Below are positions 22,232 to 33,500 of a stretch of DNA of 64,000 bases, one piece after another. Location: contig CM056876.1 of assembly GCA_029876055.1 (NCBI GenBank), forward strand, positions 3,658,001 through 3,722,000. The letters run 5' to 3'. The stretch's first letter is position 1; the number at the start of each line of letters is the position of its first letter. Source of the stretch: Madurella fahalii (lineage: Eukaryota > Ascomycota > Sordariomycetes > Sordariales). The position numbers and the translations under genes were made by a program. The notes under the pieces were generated by a model. The model made no database searches. It had not been told where the DNA came from and saw nothing but the letters and a program-made list of their open reading frames with translations.

Positions 22232-22747
22232 ATGCCGCCTCTCACAGTGACGCCGCGCTTTCCCAATCAGATCCTACACGTGGATTTGCCAAAGGTAGCG
22301 GAAGTTCGTGTCACAGTGCCCCTAAGCCTCGTTCGACTCATCGACAAGTCGGTCGCCCCATTTCAAGCCGGCGATAATCGTGACAACGTTATGGCTCGGG
22401 CTATCTACGCACTGAACGCAATACGAGATAGTATAGCCGAGGCCATAGCCAGTGGATCTAAAGCAGAGTGGGTGGGGTTCCTTCACACAATGGCTGTTGA
22501 TGAGGACGGGATCCCGACTACCATTGTGTTCTTCATGGTGCGCCATGGCAGGAGCTACGCCAACTGGTACGACGATACACAGGCTATCAAGGTGACCTGC
22601 GCGGACTCTAGCGTGGACGGAGTAGTGGACTGTGAAGTTCTACGCGCTATTAATCGACAAGACCGGCTCCTACGGGAAGTAACGGTGCAATGGACCGACG
22701 TGGGCAAGCGTGCGAAATTGGGGGCTTTTGATTCCCATCTGAAGTAG
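22232..22747 (+). CDS. Hypothetical protein, 171 residues
   Basis: A single ATG-initiated exon. The sequence looks like a compact soluble protein: a beta-rich start (LHVDLPKVAEVRVTVPLSL), a helical middle (ARAIYALNAIRDSIAEAIA), then WVGFLHTMAVDEDG and TTIVFFMVRHGRSYANW. No signal peptide, membrane span or recognised motif is present. The RHG tripeptide recalls histidine phosphatases, but it is not near the N-terminus and lacks the family context, so I do not use it. There is no evidence of introns. It may be lineage-specific. Confidence 0.5.
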   Translation: MPPLTVTPRFPNQILHVDLPKVAEVRVTVPLSLVRLIDKSVAPFQAGDNRDNVMARAIYALNAIRDSIAEAIASGSKAEWVGFLHTMAVDEDGIPTTIVFFMVRHGRSYANWYDDTQAIKVTCADSSVDGVVDCEVLRAINRQDRLLREVTVQWTDVGKRAKLGAFDSHLK

Positions 22748-23436
22748 GACACCTTACCTTAACCTAGGTAACATCCAACAGTACCAATCCCCAGTGAATG
22801 ACATCGAACCCAGTTACACCGCCATGCAGGTGATAGCTGCATCATCCCCGCCATCGGCGATGATCTTCCTCAATGGAGTAATTACAATATATCTGCGTTC
22901 GCTCGTCTCCCGTGGCAAACCTGGGCACTGCACTGACAACAAGGTGACAACATCTGCACATCCTCAACACCCGACAAGACTGTCTACGCAAAGACGCCCG
23001 TAATACTAGTACCGCCGCCCGGCACATGAACACGCCCATAGCTGGAGCGTCTAGAACACCAGGCGCATACTAATTTAACCGGCGTCCTATCGTGAGCGCT
23101 GTCTGACCTCTCTGTGGCATTCTGCAGGTTTGGTCTGTGCATCAGCAGCATGCACAAGTTGTAGGGTTCCCCGCACATTGCCTTGCCATTGATGCAACCC
23201 GGTACTGATGACGGGTCGGCTCTTGGATGCGGTTGCAGCGGAGATCCAGGACGAGAATAAGCTTCGGCGAGAGCGAGACCGGAATGCGAGCCCGTCTCCC
23301 TCGGCCTGGTAATATCAAAAAGCCCACGCCTAGAACTCGTAGATCAGTGCCCCTTTCTGCCATTGCAATCAAAAGACTGAAGATATCATATCCCGGATAA
23401 CACTATCTTAGGCGGATCCGAAACTCTATCAGAAAC
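22748..23436. other. Intergenic
   Basis: No supported coding region. The last part is the presumed promoter of the carboxylesterase gene. Confidence 0.5.
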
Positions 23437-25026
23437 ATGCGGCCCTGGTGGTTGGTATCGGTACTGCTCTTGCCTGCCGGCTTGGCAGAGTCTTGTTCGG
23501 ATGTCGCTGCCGACAAGCTCACCGTCAAGACCATCACCGGCGTCTACACCGGGCTCATCGACCCCCAGTTCCCCAACGTCCGCCAGTTCCGTAGCATCCC
23601 CTACGCCGAACCTCCACTAGGGATACGACGATGGCAGCCCCCCGTACCGGTCACCCCATCCCTCCGGCACTCGTACGCCTACCGCTTCCCCCCATCTTGC
23701 TCGCAGTACTTGACACGAAACCTCACGGCATGGAACTCCAACATTACCAGGTTCGCCATCCAAACATATGGCCAATCCCTCACCGCCGGCGCCATGGCCC
23801 AGGCGTCGTCCGAAGACTGCCTCTACCTCGCCATCTGGGCCCCGCTCAGCGCCAACGCGTCGTCCAACCTCCCCGTGGCTCTCTTCCTCCCGGGCGGCTC
23901 GTTCGTGACGGGCGGCATCGACGTCCCCTACCAACAGCCGACCCCCTGGGTTGAGCGGACCCAACGCCACATCTTCGTCTCGGCCAACTACCGCGTCAAC
24001 ATAGCGGGCTTCCCCTGGGCGGCGGGCCTCGACACGCAGAACCTTGGAATCCTCGACCAGCGGGCGGCGCTCGAGTGGGTCTACGCCAACATCGCCTCCT
24101 TCGGCGGCGACCCCTCGCGCATCACCCTGTGGGGCCACTCGGCGGGCGGGGTGGCCGTCGACATGGTGGCGCACGCCTTCCCGGACAACCCGCTCGCCGC
24201 GGGGCTCTTCATGCAGTCGGGCACGGCCATGGTCAACATCTCGTACCCGGACGCGACGCACAGCAACTTCAGCTTCGTGGCGCGCAACGTGGGGTGCGAC
24301 TTTCCGTCGTCGCCCTCGGCCGAGCTGGAATGCATGCGGCGGGTGCCGATGACGCTGCTACAGAACTTTGTGGGGCAGTACCGGGACAACGGCACGGCGG
24401 GGCCGCCGCTGGCGGCGCCGTTCCGGCCCATGCCCGACGAGCGCGTCGTCTTCTTCAACTACTCGCTCCGCGCCCTCCAGGGCCGCGCCCCGGCCGTCCC
24501 CGCCCTCGTCAGCACCACGTCCAACGAGCAGGCCACGCTCACCCGCTACCCCCGCGACAACGTCACCGAGGGGCCCTACCAGCCCCGCGTCGACGACGAG
24601 ACGGTCGGCGTCTTCATCTGCCTCGCCAGCAACACCACCCAGGCCCGCGCCCGCAACGGCCTCGTCACCTACCGCTACGAGTACGCCGGCAACTTCACCA
24701 GCCTCACCCCGCTGCCCTGGATGGGCGCCTACCACGCGAGCGACGTGCCCATGGTGTTTGGGACGTACGAGGGGATGGAGGGCGTCACGCCGTTCCAGCG
24801 GGAGGTGGCCGAGCGGATGCAGGACTACGTTCTGGCGTTCATGGAGGATCCGAGGGACGGCCTGAGGAAGAAGGGGTGGCTGCCCTATGGGGAGACGGAA
24901 GGGAGCAGCGTGGGCGGTCGGAACATGATGCGGTTTGCGAGCCGCGGCGAGGTGGAGAGGATTGTGAGCGCGGATGAGGTGGACGAGGCGTGCACGATGG
25001 GGAGGGAGTATAATTCGAGTCCCTGA
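23437..25026 (+). CDS. Secreted type B carboxylesterase
   Basis: A single exon of 529 residues. The signal peptide covers about 1-17 (MRPWWLVSVLLLPAGLA). The alpha/beta-hydrolase carboxylesterase pattern follows. FRSIPYAEPPLGIRRW is the usual early block, SSEDCLYLAIW is the family EDCLxLN-type motif, LPGGSFVTGG fills the oxyanion-loop position (normally HGGG), and FGGDPSRITLWGHSAGG holds the nucleophile Ser at about 234. A later EYAGNFTS block and a terminal YHASDVPMVFG supply the His of the triad. Many N-glycosylation sequons fit a secreted enzyme hydrolysing esters. The missing oxyanion His (Leu-Pro instead) may affect activity. GC at third positions is very high from 23.8 to 24.8 kb, which opens long antisense frames that are not genes. 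Convergent with the tyrosinase gene, 169 bp apart. Confidence 0.9.
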   Translation: MRPWWLVSVLLLPAGLAESCSDVAADKLTVKTITGVYTGLIDPQFPNVRQFRSIPYAEPPLGIRRWQPPVPVTPSLRHSYAYRFPPSCSQYLTRNLTAWNSNITRFAIQTYGQSLTAGAMAQASSEDCLYLAIWAPLSANASSNLPVALFLPGGSFVTGGIDVPYQQPTPWVERTQRHIFVSANYRVNIAGFPWAAGLDTQNLGILDQRAALEWVYANIASFGGDPSRITLWGHSAGGVAVDMVAHAFPDNPLAAGLFMQSGTAMVNISYPDATHSNFSFVARNVGCDFPSSPSAELECMRRVPMTLLQNFVGQYRDNGTAGPPLAAPFRPMPDERVVFFNYSLRALQGRAPAVPALVSTTSNEQATLTRYPRDNVTEGPYQPRVDDETVGVFICLASNTTQARARNGLVTYRYEYAGNFTSLTPLPWMGAYHASDVPMVFGTYEGMEGVTPFQREVAERMQDYVLAFMEDPRDGLRKKGWLPYGETEGSSVGGRNMMRFASRGEVERIVSADEVDEACTMGREYNSSP

Positions 25027-25195
25027 GGTAATGAGGCATGACTGGGAAAAGATCTGTCAGGGATGGGAAAGTGAAACGATGCCAGGAGGGAAAGTCTGTG
25101 TCTTTGATCGTGCAACCTCCAAATCACCCTCCTTTAGCTACTAGGTCGGACAGGTCCTTGGCTACCTACATACGTATTCCCACCAGACTACTACT

Positions 25196-26484
25196 CTACA
25201 CATACTCGTAACACAGCAGCGGCCCGCCAATATCCATCACATCGGCAATGGTAGCACTCTCAATGACGCCCAGCATATTGAGAACGTGGGTGAGAGTCGT
25301 TTCGTTCCCAGGATTGCCCTGGGGGATCTGGGGCGGCAGCCAGTCCGGCGGAATGAAGGATTCTGGCGGCGGGAACCACTGGGATTCGTCTGGCGGTCCT
25401 GGCCAGTCGAATGGCGGCGCGCTTCCGTTCCCGCCGCCACCAAAGTCGGGACGCCTCTGCATAGTTCGGCCGCCAATGTCGGTCAGGCGTGCTGGAAGGT
25501 CGAGAGCCTGCCACTCCCAGAAGATTTTGTCGAGCCAAGTGTGATGCAGGTAGAAGATGGGGTCGCCGGGGCTAGCAATCGGATCGACCATCTACAAAGC
25601 GATGGTGTGTAAGCCCGTGTCCAACAAGAGGGAGCAGTACAGTACTAGGGTAAGTCAGGTATTCCCCGTTGTCCTACCTTGCCACCCACGCCGCCGTGCC
25701 CGCCGCGATGAGGAGCGTTCTCGGCGCAGGGCCAAAACTCGACAAACGTCTTCTTCTCGTAACAGCGATCAATATATTCTTGCGCTGATAGCTCGCTGGT
25801 CTTGTCGCTGACGAAGCGGTTGATGCAGTTGTCGCCAATAAAGTAACCAGGCCCAAGTCCGTTGCTGTAATTTGCGAACGGCCCATCGACAATACACCCT
25901 TCAGGCCCGACTCCATTGCCTCCAAACCCGGTGACTGGGTCCAGGACGTCCGACTGAGAGAACTTGCCGGCATCGCGGACCTCATCCCAGTATCTGCAAT
26001 TTCATGCTTGGTCAATATGACGAGTGGTGATTGGACGGGCCAGCCCCGAACCATGTTCAAGTTGCAAACTCACGGTTGTGCACCAGTGTATCCGCATTCA
26101 TCGCGCATCACCTGTTCATGCGCATACATGTGCAGTCGGTGATACGGAAGAAACGCGCCCTGTCCTCAAGGGTTAAAGCATGCTTTGAACAGCGATCGTC
26201 TTAAAGGCACTTACAACTCCATGGGTAATGCTGGATTGGACTTGGTGGATGGCCTGGAGTTCCTCAAACCGGTTCTTCGTGCCATTGAGACCAAGTGTCG
26301 CGGGAAGGCTCATCAAGCACAAATCGGCATCGATGTACGCCTTTTTCTCCTCTACCGTGAAGGTGTGCCATGCTCTTCGTTGCAATTTGGTCGTGCATGT
26401 TCCATTGGGCGCGCGGAGAGTCGAGACAGCCCATACCGGGCTGGTGCACGCCGCGAGCAAGAGAGATGTCAGAGACAATAGCAT
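25196..26484 (-). CDS. Secreted tyrosinase (type 3 copper protein)
   Basis: Four exons (26484-26215, 26159-26074, 25993-25678, 25591-25196) give 355 residues with all phases consistent. The signal peptide covers about 1-19. Likely CuA ligands are His80, His88 and His97 (AIHQVQSSITHGV joined to GAFLPYHRLH). CuB has His214 and His218 (APHRGGHGG) and His241 in IFYLHHTW. DPIFYLHH is the tyrosinase signature. These enzymes oxidise monophenols and diphenols to quinones, feeding melanin formation or phenolic detoxification. Unlike long intracellular fungal tyrosinases, there is no large C-terminal lid domain; this is the short secreted type. A Pro-rich stretch lies near the C-terminus. Splice donors include GTAAGT, GTGAGT and GTAGGA. 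Confidence 0.92.
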
Positions 26485-28346
26485 TGTAGAATCTGCGAGC
26501 TACCACGTAGTCACGCGTAGCAGCTACATGTGCTACAATCAGAAAGTGTCCATCTTTATATCCTGACCCGACCACCCGGCCCCCAAATTAAACAATTCCG
26601 CGAAAGACTTTCGCGACGGCGCCGCGCGGCCGTACTAAGGTTGTACCCCGCTGCTATATATCCGGTTCAGACTAGTCAACGTAACCTAGATTAAGACCGC
26701 GTAGTCCTTTTCTACGGGACGGGGTCGTGCGGGAACCCGACATGATACAGAGCTTTCTATGTATAGGCGAGGCGAGGTGATCGACCTAGAGTTCATGAAG
26801 CCAGCCCCCCCGTCCCCCACATTCCGAGGGAGCATCGCTTTCTTGGCTCTGCACTACCGTAATAAGAGCCTATAGGAAGGACGGCGCGGTTGAATGAGAA
26901 TTGCTACGTTCAATGCCGAATCGAATGCCGAGAGCCGCGTATACCTTAGCCACCTCCCTAAATGAGCCGTGTCCGAAAGTCGGTAACAGAACAAACGTAC
27001 AGCTATTTTATCGGTCTGTGGTGTAACGTCAGCCCCCGCTAGACTCGCCGCGGATGCTACGGGAGCGACGGCCGGGGTTCTTCGTGTTACGATCAACGTT
27101 TAGGTAGGCCTCGATGCGGGCGATGATGGATTCAGATTGGCATAGCAAGTAAGAGACGGGATTTACGAGCAAGTTGTCTTGGAGTATGTGATGCTGAGCA
27201 AGGAGCAATCTTTTGATGCAGGGGAAAGGCCCACATCTGGGACCGGGTGGCTCAGATCAGCTGGTGGAAAACTGACAGGTAGGCAATGCTAGATGAATAA
27301 TGAACCGACCATTCCCGACACCGTTGTGAACGACACGGATCCAAAAATCCCGGGGCGCCAAACCTACTTGTAACACACGACCTGCATGGACAGACCTCGA
27401 TCGCCGGATAATCACCTTCGACCAGGGGGACGGTGTGCAGTATCAGGCGATATCGGGCAGCCACTCCGGTGACTGGGCAGGTGGTCATGGACTGAGAAAC
27501 AACTTCACTCGCGTAGCCGCGTATAAGTGGGAGTTCAACTGCGGAGCAAATGTTGCGGTCTCTGGGAGGTGACGGGGTTAAATGCTTCTCAATGAGTCTT
27601 TTGGCTTGAACCCCTCCCGTCTATGACTATGCCGCTGGAAAGGTCGATGAACGGTCAAGGCGAACTATAATTAGCTAATAAATCCAATACAGGTGCTTGG
27701 GCGCAACAGCTAATGGGAGCATGTCCCTTCGGCCATCTCTTTCCACGGACGCTAACCACGAAAAGACCACGCCAAATCGATAATAAACCACAGGTCAGAG
27801 GAAATCAAGCCAATCAAGAAAGGTGCGGTGAATGAGAATAATAGGGCGTAGTTAAACCCAACCGCAACGAGGATTGGGCGCACACATGCCACAACAAGAC
27901 GTAAAGGTACTGCATTGTCGCCACTTGATGTTCGCGACGGCGATTGGCAGCGACGTATCGAATGGTACTGTGAGGCTAATTGAGCGGGACGATATGCAAT
28001 CCATCAAATACCTTGCACTGGGTCTTCACGGATGCTTTCAGCTTTCGTCACCAAACTTACGACCTACGATTCGCAACCCCTTCGTATTATCTCGCGGACA
28101 ACGCTTCATAAGTATTCTTAAACATATTCCACCGTGGATTGCCGTGTCGGGGAGTGTATTTAGCATGGCAGGTGTTGTAACGATAACAGTAACGGCGACG
28201 GCAACTAGGTAGGATCCCTGCGGCGGTGTCTTCAATACACGTATGCTCAGCGCAGATTTATAAGCATCAGGGAAACTCCCAGTTTAGATCTGCCATTGCA
28301 CTTGATCGGACCTTACTCGACGTTACCAACTATTTCGCCCATTGTT
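26485..28346. other. Intergenic, no gene seen
   Basis: Short frames on both strands lack ATG, splice support or recognisable content. The first part is the tyrosinase promoter, and the region before 28347 is the upstream region of the membrane protein gene. Confidence 0.45.
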
Positions 28347-29756
28347 ATGGTGACCACCCAAGCCGACAGCAACATCATCATCAGCAGTCCAAGCATTCAG
28401 GATCGACTACGGACCTTTCCGCACAGGCCGCCGCCGTCTGCCCCTTTGTCAGCGTCAGATCCGCTCGGGCTCAACTCAGTGCCATGGTATTTTAATCACG
28501 GCCCGTCTATCTTGCTACTATGCCTAGGCCTGGCCTCGATAATACCGCTTTTCCAACGAATATACCCGCCATATCTGCAGCGGAGTCGTCGGTGTGTCCA
28601 GCGGATGTCCAGCGGATCTTACCGTACCAATGAGACGCTCCTCCCAGTCACGGAAGAGAAATGGACGGGCGATGGGAAACCGGCTAAGCCGCCGCATCAG
28701 GGACAAGGCGGCTCCGCTTTACAGGAACATCGTCCGGTAGGGTGCCTGTATCTGCCGCAGATCCTCGCCATGCTAGGTTTTAACGTGGCAGCCATAGACC
28801 TCCTCATCGCCTTGCAATCCCTCTATCGAGCCTGGCTAGAGGCGAAAAGTAGCGACAGCCCCGTGAGCTGGATCTCCCACACAGGCCAAGTCGGAGCCCC
28901 CTTCACCGTTGTCACTTGGAGCATCTACCTGGCCATTGTCCGTGTCAGCACCTGCTTCGTCCGCATGGACAGGAAGCCGCAACCGCCAGGCCACGGTGAT
29001 AGAGGGAGAAAACAACAACAACATCATCAACAGCAGCAGCAGCAGCAGCGGCAGCCGCTGGCCTCAACGCAAGGGCAACAGGAGCGAGGGGCGACCGCCC
29101 GGCCCTACTTCCGCCGCCATCTCCGGATCGACGCCGCCGGCCTCGTCCTCCCGGCGGCCTCGCTCACGGCGACGCTCGCGAGCCGGTGGATGCGCGCGCT
29201 GAGCGCGGCGCAGGACGTCCGGTACCGCGCGCAGCCGGCGTTCCCGGCCGACTACCTGCCCGCGCTGTACTGGGACGGGGTGGGCGAGGCGGCGCACGCG
29301 CGGTTCGCGCTGTTCGCCGGCGCGCTCGGCGCCCTGTGCCTCTACGGCCCGCCGCTGGTGCTGCCGGCGGCTCGCGGCGGGCAGCGCGTGCTCGTGGCGC
29401 TGTACGTCGCGTATGCCGGGCTCTACGCCTTGGCCATGGTGCCCGCGGCCGCTGTCGGGCTGGGCGCCGTCGTCGGCAACATCCTCTGCTCGCTCACGGG
29501 CCGCTGGGGTTGTGGCATCGGCACCGTTGCGGAGGATTACCTCAGGGCTGCGACGACGGCTATCTTGTGGCTCGGTGCGGGCTACATGGTACCCGTCGGC
29601 ACCATGGTGGGGGTGGTGCTCGTGCCGGTGGTTGCGTTGTGGTACGTGCTGAAGGAGTGGGTTTTTGGGGCGGCGGACGTCGCCAGGAGTTGCATTTTCA
29701 TCCCCTGCGCGGCTCCCACCGGTGGGAGGGCTGAGGATGGGACCAAGCTCTCATAG
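28347..29756 (+). CDS. Multi-pass membrane protein, unknown function
   Basis: A single exon; the frame extends further 5' but the first ATG is 28347 (MVTTQADSN), giving 469 residues. About seven hydrophobic segments are visible: ILLLCLGLASIIPLF, then a pair around ILAMLGFNVAAIDLLIAL and FTVVTWSIYLAIVRV. A polar, Gln-rich loop follows (CAA-type repeats coding HHQQQQQQQ at about 29020-29050), then four more segments toward the C-terminus, the last being MVPVGTMVGVVLVPVVALWYVL. The second half is extremely GC-rich (many Ala/Gly/Arg). No transporter or receptor motif was recognised. It is probably an integral membrane protein of a fungus-restricted family. Confidence 0.7.
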   Translation: MVTTQADSNIIISSPSIQDRLRTFPHRPPPSAPLSASDPLGLNSVPWYFNHGPSILLLCLGLASIIPLFQRIYPPYLQRSRRCVQRMSSGSYRTNETLLPVTEEKWTGDGKPAKPPHQGQGGSALQEHRPVGCLYLPQILAMLGFNVAAIDLLIALQSLYRAWLEAKSSDSPVSWISHTGQVGAPFTVVTWSIYLAIVRVSTCFVRMDRKPQPPGHGDRGRKQQQHHQQQQQQQRQPLASTQGQQERGATARPYFRRHLRIDAAGLVLPAASLTATLASRWMRALSAAQDVRYRAQPAFPADYLPALYWDGVGEAAHARFALFAGALGALCLYGPPLVLPAARGGQRVLVALYVAYAGLYALAMVPAAAVGLGAVVGNILCSLTGRWGCGIGTVAEDYLRAATTAILWLGAGYMVPVGTMVGVVLVPVVALWYVLKEWVFGAADVARSCIFIPCAAPTGGRAEDGTKLS

Positions 29757-30532
29757 CCGCGCTGGGCTTTGGTCTTGTGGCATACCAGATGTCGTCATTG
29801 GTGAAAGGCTGGCGGAGAGGGAAACAAAAGAGTCAAAAGGGAAGAATATGGTGATATGAAAGTGCGAGGGCAAAACACCTTTGAACCGTGGATGGAAAAG
29901 GAACGTAAATTGCCACATCGTTAGGCCGGAAAGGGCTTGGAACTAGTAACATGATGATAAGCGATGTCTGTGTACACTTTATGCGTAAGGAGAAGCAGGG
30001 CGGACGGTGAGATACGGCTCAATGGGAGTATACGTCGGTAGCTCCTCTGGGTATTGCCGCCTATATGGGGATTCAAGCAGAGGGCGTGACTGGAGTTGTG
30101 AAAGTGTAACTACTATATACGATTGCAACATCCTGCTGGCGGCCTACCGCGAGCCCGCATATTCACCTATGCCTGATCCAAGTTATCCCGTTTGGCCTAC
30201 CTCAGGCTTGCGTATATATGGTCAAGCGAAGAACTCCTCGATGTAACAAAAAAGCTGATGAGATAGCCGCAAAGGTAGCTGACCAACGGCATAACCACGT
30301 AGCTTCTTTGCCCCGGCCTGTCTTTGATGGACTTCTGACTTGTTAAACGATATGAACGTGGGCGGTCACCGTATTATGGCTACTTTGTCTGGCTTTATCA
30401 CTCTGATACGAAGACAACTCGCTTGGTATGTTTTTTTCCTCGAATATGTTAAGCCCGCTTTGGAATAATTCGCGGACCAGAGGAGTCCAGGTATTTCTTG
30501 TGGATCTTGTTTGAAACAACGCAAGATCCCTA
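29757..30532. other. Convergent intergenic spacer
   Basis: This holds the 3' regions of the membrane protein gene (+) and the HET/TPR gene (-). No RNA gene or coding content was seen. Confidence 0.5.
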
Positions 30533-33500
30533 TTATTCGCAAGAGCGAACTCCTGAGGTGAACTCGGGACGAAATCCGGGTTGTGGAAGAGAAACATCCA
30601 TCCAAGTGAAAGCTGAGTCCTCGACCTCGGAAAAGCTCACTTGACAGCAAGACCAAGTGACGACCGTGGTAAGAGTAAATCGACCAAAGGGTGCACTGCA
30701 AAGTACACACAAGACCGAGCTGGAAGCAGCCGGGTGTTTCTGATGATCAACCTTCCCGACAGCTGAAACCCCTTGGACGACGGCAGGATGGCCACCCACA
30801 TCCATGATTTGGTTCCCGTTGTAATAGAAACCGTCATCTTCAGTCTTGAACGGGCAATTCTCTCCACAAGTGACTTCCGACCAAATGCAAATCCAACCGG
30901 CCTCGCCTGGCAGCTTCGTCATCTGCGGAAGCCCATTCGCATTCCCACTTCCATTCGCATTCGAAATCGCATCCACATTCGTGTTTGCATTCATGTTCGT
31001 GTTCACGCTCGCATTCGCAACGTTCCCGCTCTCTTCCTCGCGCCTCCTATTCTCGTCTTCCGCTTCCTCTTCTTCCTTTCGCAATGCATCTTCCGCCTGC
31101 CGCCGCTTGTTCTTCATCTCCTGTAATTTCCTCTCCGCTTCTTGCCGTTTCTTCATCTCTTCTCGAATGGCCTTTTCCGCATCTTGCCATTTTGCCATCT
31201 CCTCCCAAGAGGCCTTCTCCGCTCGTTGCCTTCTCTTCATCTCTGCCACCAAACTCTCCTCCGCCTCTCGTCGCCTGTCAGCCTCTTCCCGCGCCTTCTC
31301 TTCTGTCTCGCGCCGCTTGTTCATTTCTTGCCATAGACCCTTCTCCGCGTTCTGGCGCATGTTGGCCTCGTCCCAAAAACTGCCCTCCACCTCCTCTCGT
31401 TTATCCACCTCTTCCCACAGCTTCGCCTCCAACTCTTGTTGTTTCCTTTTTTCCTTTTGCAATCTTTTCTCAAGCTTCTTTCGCTTATCTATTTCTTCGT
31501 CTATCTTTTCCTGGAGTCCCTTATTCCCTTGCAGACCAGGGTTGGTCCAGTCCCCCGAGCTCTCGGCAAGTCCCGAGGGCCTGAGGTGTCCGTTCGGCTC
31601 AGACCGTCGCGCATCTGACAGGATCCCTAGGTAGCGGGCAGCCGTACGTGCCATCCGATGGCCCCGGCCCAAGAGCTCCTTGAGCCCGTCGTAGGCGCGG
31701 GTCAGAAAATCTTCAGTTTCTCTCTCCAGCACCCTGCCCCGGAAAATCTGGTTGATACCCAGATTAAGCTCTGTGATGAGCGTCAAGGGATTCCTTCTGA
31801 AATCGGGCAGGAGTCTCTCAAATCCCTTCATCGCGCGGTGGTAGAGGCCTCTCGCCTTCTTGTGCCACTTTTCGCGATTCCCAGGCGGCTCGCTAGCGGC
31901 CCAGGTTGGGCTGCCGTGTGGATAGTAGTTGGAGTTGACGCTTAACGTCTGGGGCGGAGCAACGAAGTGGCTGTCGTCTGAAGGCGGGCTGAAGGCCTCG
32001 ATATCCGGTGGGGGCGTGCCAAACTTCTTCAGGGCTCGACTATACGCCTCAGTCGCCTTCGTCATATCACCCCGACCGGCATAAAGGATGGTCAGATCGC
32101 CAAGAGCGTTCAGCTCCAGTGCATGCCATTTCCGAAGGAGGTGGTTGTGATATTTGCAGGTAAACGCTTTCTTCTTGATGCCTCGTTGATGAACACCGCT
32201 CTTTGCGTCGGCGGGCCCCGTGGGAATCTCAGCATCCAGTTGTTTCCGAACATTTTTGGTGCCGCACCCTTCCACAACATCCAGCAAGAGCCGCTCTGCG
32301 TCATCCTGCCTCTGCTCCTCCATGGTCCTCATGTACGCGTTACCGAGGGCCCGCTTCGCTTTGAGGGCCGCGTAGGATCCAGCTCTGGTTGTCCTGCCGA
32401 AGCCGTTTACGGCGAGCTCGTACATTTCCGCAGCATCCCAGATTCGGCCATGCTCGACATAGACATCGCCTAGCATCTCACATCCGGCGTATGTCGGCTC
32501 TTCGTTCTCGCCGCTGTGTAGAATCTCCCTGTGCTCAGCCGATAACTCGACTCCGAGCTTCGTCAGGTACAGAATAACCTCCTTATTAGCCGCCTGCATT
32601 GCCGCGAGAAGGTGTTCCGGTTTTCCCTTGTTAGACTCTAGGTACGCCGGGTCTTCTGTTGCAACACTATCCCTCTGTTGGTAGCGTGGAACACTCTCTT
32701 CCCCGGGCAACAGGGAGTCCTCCGGTAGCCCAGGATAGGGAGGGTCCGGCATAGGATCAAACGGCTCGTCGTCCGATGGCGTGGCTTCGTAATCCGCCAG
32801 CTCGGGCATCCCAGCTTGGATTTCCACCTCTTCCCCGGCACCGTCCTTTTCGTCCTCGAATTTGCTCAAGACATGTAGAGCACGGCGGGCGTGCACTGGG
32901 CGCGCCGCCTCATCATCGCCGCGGCCGCCGATCTCGGCCCAGATGTGGTCCCAAGAGTCACTCTCGGGGCTCGCAGTCTCCTCACCGTCATTTGGCGATA
33001 CGAGTACGGCACCGGCGTACCGGCACCGCAGCATAGCGTCGGCGCGCCGCACACCCAGCGCTATTACCAGCAGAACCGGGTCTTCGGCGCCCCGGTCTTT
33101 GGCGTTCCGCAGCAGCAGACAGGCGCGCCAGCGGCGCAGGGCAGAGGTGATCTTGACGCAGGCAGCACCCTCGTCACGGAGTGGCTTGATTCGCTTGCCG
33201 GTTATGTCGTCCCGCCAGAGCGGCCGCGCCCACCAGCATCCCACCGCGCCTCCGGCGGCGTTGATGTCCACCTGCGCGGCGGGCTTGCCGCCGCCCATAT
33301 CCGCCACAACATCGACCGGCATGTCATCGAGCGTGGCGGCGCACCATGAGAAGCTCCCGAAATCACGTATCGTCGGCTTCCCGTGCAGCAAAGCCGCGAC
33401 AGATATGTGGCCCACGTGCGATAGGATCTTCTCCGTGATCGCGCTCTCCTTGGCCGAGAAGTCGCAGTCTTTGACCTGGGCGAGCAGCGCTGCGATGACA

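Noticed and set aside
24044..24977. Long plus- and minus-strand frames overlapping the carboxylesterase gene
   Set aside because: They are Ala/Arg/Ser-rich products of very high third-position GC and have no protein motifs; the esterase frame carries all the family signatures.
30773..31634. Plus-strand Phe/Ser-rich frame antisense to the coiled coil
   Set aside because: It is the complement of Glu/Lys/Arg codons in the HET/TPR gene and has no ATG-supported domain.
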